Positions 52,029 through 57,165 of a DNA stretch of 57,165 bases are shown here, piece after piece. Made by a program: the position numbers and the translations under genes. The stretch is taken from assembly GCA_016709145.1 (NCBI GenBank), contig JADJEK010000018.1, positions 1 through 57,165 of the forward strand. Reading direction: 5' to 3'. This stretch comes from Planctomycetota bacterium. Its GTDB lineage: Bacteria; Planctomycetota; B15-G4; JADJEK01. Each line of letters begins with the position of its first letter. Position 1 is the stretch's first letter. The notes beneath the pieces were generated by a model. It made no database searches, was not told the DNA's origin, and saw nothing but the letters and a program-made list of their open reading frames with translations.

Positions 52029-52606
52029 TGCGCGCCGGATCTCGCACGAAGTCCGTCTCGACGTCACGCCCGAGTGCCCCCGCGAAGGTCCACCGACCGT
52101 TGTCGGAGTTGGAGGGCACGGTGCTCGGCGAGCTCGCGAAGCGCGGCGAGTGCACGGCGTACGCATTGCGCCGCTGCTTCGCGTCGTCGCCGTCGTCGCA
52201 CTGGAGCGGCAGCGCCGGCGCGGTGTATCCCGTCGTCGAGCGGCTCGCCGCCGAGCGCTTCGTCGCCGCGCGCGATGCGACGAACGGGCGCCGAGCCGCG
52301 CGGACGTTCCGCATCACGCCGGCCGGTCGCAAGCGACTCGAGGCCTGGCTGCTGCAGCCGTTCGCCCGCGATCTCGTCTCGCTGCCGCCGGATCCGATCC
52401 GGACACGGGTCCACTTCCTCGGCGCGCTCTCGGCGGAGGATCGGAACCGCTTCTTGCATGCGGCGATCGAACACCTTCGATGGCAGCGAGAGGTCCTGGA
52501 CGCGACGGTTCCGATCGACGAGTTCGAGCGGCACGTGCTGCGCGGTGCGGACTCCGTGTTGGAGGCTCAGCGTCGGTGGTTGCTCGAGCTGTGGACGCCG
52601 ACTTAG
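52028..52606 (+). CDS. PadR-family transcriptional regulator
   Basis: A 192-residue winged-helix protein; the start overlaps the protease stop by one base (TGATG). After a basic N-terminal 25 residues, the PadR HTH is LSELEGTVLGELAKRGECTAYALRR, VYPVVERLAAERFVA and the wing RAARTFRITPAGRKRLEAW. The C-terminal Vir-like region is helical (HAAIEHLRWQREVLDATVP). It ends four bases from the convergent ABC permease gene. It may regulate the protease gene or the drug-efflux-like operon; neither is shown by a recognised operator. Confidence 0.82.
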   Translation: MRAGSRTKSVSTSRPSAPAKVHRPLSELEGTVLGELAKRGECTAYALRRCFASSPSSHWSGSAGAVYPVVERLAAERFVAARDATNGRRAARTFRITPAGRKRLEAWLLQPFARDLVSLPPDPIRTRVHFLGALSAEDRNRFLHAAIEHLRWQREVLDATVPIDEFERHVLRGADSVLEAQRRWLLELWTPT

Positions 52607-52610
52607 GCCG

Positions 52611-53690
52611 TCAATCCAACCGCTTGCGGAACCGCACCGTGCCGAGGACGAACAGCGTCACGCCGATCGCGCTGAGCGCGAGCACGTCGTTCGTGAGGTC
52701 GGTGAACGTCGCGCCGCGCAGCACGACGCCGCGCAGGATGTTCACGAAGTACGTCGTCGGCAGCACGAACGTGAACGCGTAGATCGGCTCGGGCATCGAC
52801 TCGCGCGGGAACGCGAAGCCCGACAGCAGGATCGACGGCAGCATCACCGCGAACGCGATCAACATCGCGTGGAGTTGCGTACGCGCGAACGTCGAAATCA
52901 CGAGTCCGAGCGCGAGGCACGTGAACAGGTAGAGCAGCGTCAGACCGGTAAGCGTCCCGAGGTCGCCGCGGATCGGCACCTGGAACACGACGACCATCGC
53001 CGCGTAGACGATCGCCGCCGCGACGCAGCCGATCGCGAGGAATGGCAGCAGCTTGCCGGCCATGAGTCCCGCGCGCGTGACGGGCGTGACGAGCAACTGT
53101 TCGAGCGTGCCGGCCTCGCGCTCTTTCACGACGGCGAATGCCGTCAGCATCGTCAGCACGACCTGGAAGATCACGGCCGCGAGGCCCGGCACGTAGAACA
53201 TCGCGCTGCGGCCTTCTTCGTTGAACAGGGTGCGCGGGCGCACGTCGATCGACGGCGTCGTGGACGCGGTCGCGAGCAGCATCGCCGTGTTCTGCGCGCG
53301 CGTCGACACGGTCGGGTCCGAGCCGTCGACGAGCACCTGCACGCGCGGCGGCTCGCCGCTGATCGGCGACTCCGCGAATCGGCGATCGATGACGACGCCG
53401 ACGCGCGCGCGGCCCGAACGCAGCGCGGCCAGCACGTCGTCGATCGAGGTCGCGGACTCGGTGATCTCGAAGTACTCGGTGTTGACCAAGGACTCGACGT
53501 ACGCGCGGCTCTGCGCCGTCTTCGAGCCATCGAGCACGATCGTCTTGATGTGACGGACGTCGGTGTCGATCGCGTAGCCGAACACCGTGAGCTGCACGAT
53601 CGGGATGAACAGCGCGAGCACGAACGTCGCCGGATCGCGGACGACGTGTCGGACCTCCTTGTAGAAGATCGCGGCCAGCCCTCTAAACAC
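52611..53690 (-). CDS. ABC-2 type transporter permease
   Basis: A 359-residue membrane protein with the ABC-2 plan: one N-terminal helix (ATFVLALFIPIVQLTVFGYAI), a long extracytoplasmic domain (about 45-165), then a bundle of five helices. The final half has EREAGTLEQLLVTPVTRAGLMAGKLLPF (the family's coupling motif) and MLPSILLSGFAFPRESMPEPI. It matches YhhJ-type permeases that cooperate with a HlyD-type adaptor. Its start overlaps the ATPase stop by eight bases. Together with the next two genes it makes a complete exporter. Confidence 0.9.
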   Translation of the reverse strand: MFRGLAAIFYKEVRHVVRDPATFVLALFIPIVQLTVFGYAIDTDVRHIKTIVLDGSKTAQSRAYVESLVNTEYFEITESATSIDDVLAALRSGRARVGVVIDRRFAESPISGEPPRVQVLVDGSDPTVSTRAQNTAMLLATASTTPSIDVRPRTLFNEEGRSAMFYVPGLAAVIFQVVLTMLTAFAVVKEREAGTLEQLLVTPVTRAGLMAGKLLPFLAIGCVAAAIVYAAMVVVFQVPIRGDLGTLTGLTLLYLFTCLALGLVISTFARTQLHAMLIAFAVMLPSILLSGFAFPRESMPEPIYAFTFVLPTTYFVNILRGVVLRGATFTDLTNDVLALSAIGVTLFVLGTVRFRKRLD

Positions 53691-54615
53691 GGTTCCTCCG
53701 CGCCATCGTCACGAACACGTCTTCGAGATTGGGCTCCGCTCCCTCGACCTGCGCGCGCGCGAGTCCGGCTCGGTCGAGCCGCGCGACGAGCTCCGCGTCG
53801 GACAGCTCGTTGGCGACGACCGCGTGGACTTCGGCGCCGAACACCGTGGCTTCGTGGATGTCCTTCATCGCGCTGAGCGCGCGCAGCACGTGCGTCGCGT
53901 TCGGGCCGCGAACGAGCACGCGGCGCTGGTTCGGCAGGGTCAGGTCCGGCCGTGCCTTGAGTTCGTCCGGCGTGCCGTCGACGAGGATCTTCCCGTAATG
54001 GACGTACGCCACGCGATCGCAGCGCTCGGCCTCGTCCATGTAGTGGGTCGTGACGAACAGCGTGGTGCCGTCGGCGGCGAGCTCGAACAGGAGGTTCCAG
54101 AGTTCGCGGCGCGCGACGGGATCGATGCCCGCCGTGGGCTCGTCGAGGAACAGCACGTCGGGTCGATGCAACAGCGCGCAGCCCAGTGCGAGTCGTTGCC
54201 GCCAGCCACCCGACAAGTTCTGCGCGTAGCGATCGCGGTACGGCGCGATGTGCAAGCGCTCGACGATCTCCGCGATGCGCGCGTCGCGGTTCGGTACGCC
54301 GTAGACGCGACCGAAGAACTGCAAGTTCTCCGCGACCGACAGATCGCGATAGAGGCTGAACGCCTGCGACATGTAGCCGATGCGGCGACGCACGGCTTCC
54401 GCGTCGCGCGTGGCGTCGAGGCCGAGCACGAGGACTTGGCCCGACGTCGGCCGCAGCGAGCCGCAACAGATGCGGATCAGCGTGGACTTGCCGGAACCGT
54501 TCGGGCCGAGCAGTCCGAAGATCGAACCCGGCACGACGTCCAACGAGACGCCGTCCAGCGCGGTGAACGCGCCGAACCTCTTGACGATCGAGCGAACGGA
54601 AAGCGCCGCGTTCAT
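53683..54615 (-). CDS. ABC transporter ATP-binding protein
   Basis: A 310-residue ATPase with all motifs: Walker A GPNGSGKS, Q-loop (YMSQAFSLY), signature LSGGWRQRLALG, Walker B VLFLDEPTAG, D-loop and H-loop TTHYMDE. The C-terminal 80 residues (about 225-310) are an added regulatory domain of the kind found in drug/export ATPases (NQRRVLVRGPNATHVLRALSAM). ATG 54615 overlaps the adaptor stop. It powers the permease at 52611. The long reading frame upstream in the same phase is antisense noise within the adaptor. Confidence 0.94.
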   Translation of the reverse strand: MNAALSVRSIVKRFGAFTALDGVSLDVVPGSIFGLLGPNGSGKSTLIRICCGSLRPTSGQVLVLGLDATRDAEAVRRRIGYMSQAFSLYRDLSVAENLQFFGRVYGVPNRDARIAEIVERLHIAPYRDRYAQNLSGGWRQRLALGCALLHRPDVLFLDEPTAGIDPVARRELWNLLFELAADGTTLFVTTHYMDEAERCDRVAYVHYGKILVDGTPDELKARPDLTLPNQRRVLVRGPNATHVLRALSAMKDIHEATVFGAEVHAVVANELSDAELVARLDRAGLARAQVEGAEPNLEDVFVTMARRNRV

Positions 54616-55715
54616 TCGAAGGTCACGTCGCCCCACAGGCCGTCCTTCAGCGCGGCGACGTCGCCGTCGATGCTGACGCGCACGGCGAACACTTGGGTCA
54701 CGCGTTCGGAGCGTGATTGGACGTTGCGCGGCGTGAACTCGGCTTCGCGGCTGATCCACGTCACGCGTCCGGCGTACGGCGTCTCGATGCCGTCGACGCG
54801 GATCGAGGCACGCTGGCCTAGCGTGACCGCGCCGAGTCGATCCTCGGGCACGTAGACGCGGATGCGCGTGTCCTGTGGCAAGAGCAGGATCGCGACGGTC
54901 GCGTTCGCGGCGACCAGATCGCCGCTGCGCAGATCGAGCGTTTGCACGACGGCGTCCGACGGCGCATGGATCGTCAGTTCGTCGATCTTCGTGGTCGTGA
55001 ACGCGACGCGTGCGTTTGCGGCTTCGAGTTCCGCGCGCGCCGCGGCGATCTCTTCGGATCGCGCCCCGGCCTTCAGTTCGTCGACGTACGCGCGAGCCTT
55101 CACGAAGGAGGCTTCGGCGGCGGACACTTCTTCTTTGCGGAGTCCCGACTCGAGCAGTGCCAACCGCTGCGCGAGCGCGGCCGCCGTGGCCTCGGTCTCG
55201 TCGCGCCGATTGCGGGCGTCGTCGACTTCCTGCTGCGCGGTGATCTCCGTCTGCGCGAGGGCAGCGACGCGCGTGTACTCCTTCAGCGCCAAGTCCGCGG
55301 CGGCTTCGGCCGCTTCGACGCGATGACGCGCTTCGGCGACTTCCTCCGACCGGCTCCCGAGCGCCATCACTTGCCACAACAACCGCTGCCGTTCGGCCTC
55401 GGCTTCGGCCTGCGCGATCTGCTCGGGCCGCGTCCCGGCGAGCAACAGCGCCAGCCGCTTGCTCGCAGCATCCGCCTGCGCGCGCGCTTCGGCGAGCGTC
55501 GCGTCCCACTCACGCGGATCGAGCCGCACGAGCACGGTGCCGGCGGAGACGCGACCGCCTTCCCGCACGTCGACCGCGAGCACACGCCCGCCGACGAGCG
55601 ACCCGACGTGGACGTCCTCGAGTTCGATGGTGCCGGACAGCGTCGAGGAGTCCGAGTGCGGTAAGCAGGCGGGGAGCAGCGCGGGGACGAGAAGGAGGGC
55701 GAGGAGGTTGCGCAT
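54612..55715 (-). CDS. HlyD-family membrane-fusion lipoprotein
   Basis: Periplasmic adaptor of 367 residues, first gene of the exporter operon. The N-terminus LLALLLVPALLPAC is a lipoprotein signal. Then come a biotinyl-lipoyl-like half motif (VGSLVGGRVLAVDVREGGRVSAGTVLVRLD), a long coiled-coil hairpin of about 150 residues rich in Ala/Glu/Arg (EVSAAEASFVKARAYVDELK), the second lipoyl half (LTIHAPSDAVVQTLDLRSGDLV) and a beta-barrel with IRVYVPEDRLGAVTLGQRASI. It should link the ABC permease to an outer-membrane channel, which is not encoded here. ATG at 55713-55715; the stop overlaps the ATPase start (ATGA). Confidence 0.9.
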   Translation of the reverse strand: MRNLLALLLVPALLPACLPHSDSSTLSGTIELEDVHVGSLVGGRVLAVDVREGGRVSAGTVLVRLDPREWDATLAEARAQADAASKRLALLLAGTRPEQIAQAEAEAERQRLLWQVMALGSRSEEVAEARHRVEAAEAAADLALKEYTRVAALAQTEITAQQEVDDARNRRDETEATAAALAQRLALLESGLRKEEVSAAEASFVKARAYVDELKAGARSEEIAAARAELEAANARVAFTTTKIDELTIHAPSDAVVQTLDLRSGDLVAANATVAILLLPQDTRIRVYVPEDRLGAVTLGQRASIRVDGIETPYAGRVTWISREAEFTPRNVQSRSERVTQVFAVRVSIDGDVAALKDGLWGDVTFE

Positions 55716-55837
55716 GGCGGGGAGTGTAGGGGTGGTCGAGTTGGGCTCGCGCTAGTTGCCCGACCCGCCGCCTCGAACCCTCCAATCCCACGCCACACCC
55801 GCTACCTTCCTCCCCGCCGCACCCCCCGCGAGGCCCC

Positions 55838-56410
55838 ATGTCCACCCTCCGCAACACCATCTCGATCCTCAAGCCCGTGATCTTCGTGTCGTGGGTCGTC
55901 GCCGCCGGGCGCCTCTTCGCCGAGGCTTGTACGACCGACATGAACTTCCTCGGGATGCTCAGCGTCTACGGCGTGATCGCGTTCCTGTTCCTCTACTCGG
56001 CGTTCACCGGCGCTTTCGACGCCCTGGGGTGGAAGGGCGTGTTCGTCGGTTCGCTCGTGCTCACCGTGTCGTGCCTGTTCGTGCCGAACGCGATCGCGTA
56101 CACGGTCGGGCAATTCCGGGGTTGGAACCACGGTCGGTTCCAATTCGACGCCGAGCACGCCGCGATCCAGAAGCCGCTGATGGAGAAGGGAATGGGCCTG
56201 TTCGAGGCCAAGGAGGAGTCGGGGAAAATCCTCGGTCGGCCGGATCCGACGCGTGGTCCGCCGATCGCCGATACGCCGGGCGGCAAGCTGAAGACCGGGT
56301 TGACCGTCGCCGCGCTGACGATGATCGGCGGCGTCGTGTGGTCGTTGCTGTGGGGGACGCTGTTCATCGGCATCCCGTCGACGATTCGCCGGCGGAGGGC
56401 GGGTCGATGA
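55838..56410 (+). CDS. Membrane protein of unknown function
   Basis: A 190-residue protein with about four hydrophobic segments: ILKPVIFVSWVVAAGRLF, MLSVYGVIAFLFLYSAFTGA, GVFVGSLVLTVSCLFVPNAIA and, near the C-terminus, TGLTVAALTMIGGVVWSLLWGTLFIG; the tail is basic (RRRRAGR). The stretch between (residues 100-150) is soluble and Gly/Pro-rich. No family recognised. It is divergent from the ABC operon, with 122 bases between. Its stop overlaps the next start (ATGA), so it works with the DUF6288-like protein or at least is co-expressed. Confidence 0.7.
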   Translation: MSTLRNTISILKPVIFVSWVVAAGRLFAEACTTDMNFLGMLSVYGVIAFLFLYSAFTGAFDALGWKGVFVGSLVLTVSCLFVPNAIAYTVGQFRGWNHGRFQFDAEHAAIQKPLMEKGMGLFEAKEESGKILGRPDPTRGPPIADTPGGKLKTGLTVAALTMIGGVVWSLLWGTLFIGIPSTIRRRRAGR

Positions 56411-57165
56411 ACACAGGGCCCACTCGGAACGCGTTGCGCCTCGTCATCATGGCGCTGCTCTTCGTCGCAGTGTCGGCGCATGCGCTCGCGCAAGTCGACT
56501 ACTCCGCGGACGGGCGACCGTGGTCGCAGCGCGCCGATGGGGGGCCGGACGCCGAGGTCGACGGCTGGTACTACAACCTCGGCATCACGGGGCTGCGCGT
56601 TCGGCTGATCGAGGAGTCCCCGACGCACCTCGTCGTCGGCCACGTGTTCGAGCGCTCTCCCGCCGCGCGCTTGGTGCGCGTCGGTGATCACGTCGTGGGC
56701 GCCGGCGGCCAGCGCTTCGCGACGCCGCATCGCAACGGTTACGGCATGAGCGTGTTCGGCGCTCACGGCCCGATCGCGGATTTCGCAACGGCGCTCGAGC
56801 TCGCGCAGACGAAGCAACGCGGCGGCAAGCTCGCGCTGACGCTGCTGCGCGCGAAGAAGACGATCGACGTCGTGCTCGACGTCGGTACGGAGTACGGCGC
56901 GTTCTCACCGACGTACCCGAGCGATTGCCCGAAGTCCGAGCGCATCCGCAAGGAGCTGCTTGCATACCTCGTCGAGCAGCAGCAGGACGACGGTTCATGG
57001 GGCTCGCCGCCGTACGACGTGTTCGCGGCGCTCGCGCTGCTCGGCAGCGGTGACGCGAAGTACGCGGCGGCCGTCGAGAAGAACGCGCGCTTCCACGCGC
57101 GAACGACGTCGGCGAAGGACGACTCGGACCTGATCAACTGGCGCTACATGGCGGCCGCGATCGTG
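56407..57165 (+). CDS. Exported PDZ/DUF6288-like protein, 3' end missing
   Basis: The frame remains open to the last base, 253 codons. The signal peptide is LRLVIMALLFVAVSAHALAQ. Next comes a PDZ-like domain (about residues 50-150) with WYYNLGITGLRVRLIEESPTHLVVGHVF, SPAARLVRVGDHVVGAGGQRF and GKLALTLLRAKKTIDVVLD. Then a helical part starts with YLVEQQQDDGSWGSPPYDVFAALALLGSGD, like terpenoid-cyclase-type alpha-toroid repeats, a domain order I associate with DUF6288 proteins of Planctomycetota and Verrucomicrobiota. Function unknown. ATG 56407 overlaps the upstream stop. Confidence 0.72.
   Translation, partial: MNTGPTRNALRLVIMALLFVAVSAHALAQVDYSADGRPWSQRADGGPDAEVDGWYYNLGITGLRVRLIEESPTHLVVGHVFERSPAARLVRVGDHVVGAGGQRFATPHRNGYGMSVFGAHGPIADFATALELAQTKQRGGKLALTLLRAKKTIDVVLDVGTEYGAFSPTYPSDCPKSERIRKELLAYLVEQQQDDGSWGSPPYDVFAALALLGSGDAKYAAAVEKNARFHARTTSAKDDSDLINWRYMAAAIV

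Overview
The window is 57 kb of GC-rich bacterial chromosome. Gene density, stop-start overlaps (ATGA/GTGA), many exported proteins with N-terminal signals, SBBP and FG-GAP propeller proteins, ECF-type sigma machinery and a PDZ/DUF6288-like protein together suggest an uncultured Planctomycetota-like lineage. That assignment is inferred from gene content only; there is no rRNA or phylogenetic marker tree behind it. No phage, insertion sequence, plasmid function or CRISPR array is visible, and the three-frame-open GC-rich DNA creates many long antisense reading frames that I do not regard as genes.

Layout. 1-11.6 kb: the 3' part of aconitase, then a tightly coupled chain of six genes: glycolate oxidase subunits glcD-glcE-glcF, an M61-type peptidase with PDZ, a WaaE-like glycosyltransferase and a DinG-type Fe-S helicase with an extra N-terminal region. 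11.8-18.1 kb: Na/Pi-type transporter with tandem universal stress protein, bL34, an RluA-family pseudouridine synthase, a secreted alpha/beta hydrolase, and ispH. 18.1-19.0 kb: an 830-bp gene-free block filled with palindromes. 19.0-27.2 kb: four large exported proteins. These four, together with the hydrolase at 15.1-16.8 kb, appear to end in one shared beta-rich module of roughly 110-130 residues. 27.5-31.2 kb: a small coiled-coil-like protein, an ECF sigma factor with its probable membrane regulator, an exported helical/thioredoxin-like protein lacking the CxxC, and a membrane histidine kinase. 31.2-35.3 kb: tRNA-Leu, an exported lipoprotein related to peptidylarginine deiminases with all four catalytic residues, and a decayed hybrid histidine kinase.

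35.6-43.9 kb: HEAT-repeat exported protein, CorA, an OmpR-type two-component pair, PrmA, three tRNAs (Lys, Arg, His) and galactokinase. 44-49.2 kb: a large exported protein of unknown function, a Tat-exported Rossmann protein, a broken FG-GAP protein, and a divergent pirin/HxlR pair with a palindromic operator candidate. 49.2-52.6 kb: two 115-bp composite palindromic elements bracketing a VOC-family gene and a small membrane protein, then an exported aspartyl protease-like/PDZ protein coupled to a PadR-type regulator. 52.6-57.2 kb: a three-gene HlyD/ABC ATPase/ABC-2 permease operon on the minus strand, then a membrane protein coupled to the truncated DUF6288-like gene.

The most promising unusual items are the shared C-terminal module of five neighbouring exported proteins, the extracellular arginine-deiminase lipoprotein, and the families of long perfect palindromes in the intergenic spaces near 18.3-19.0 and 49.2-50.7 kb.
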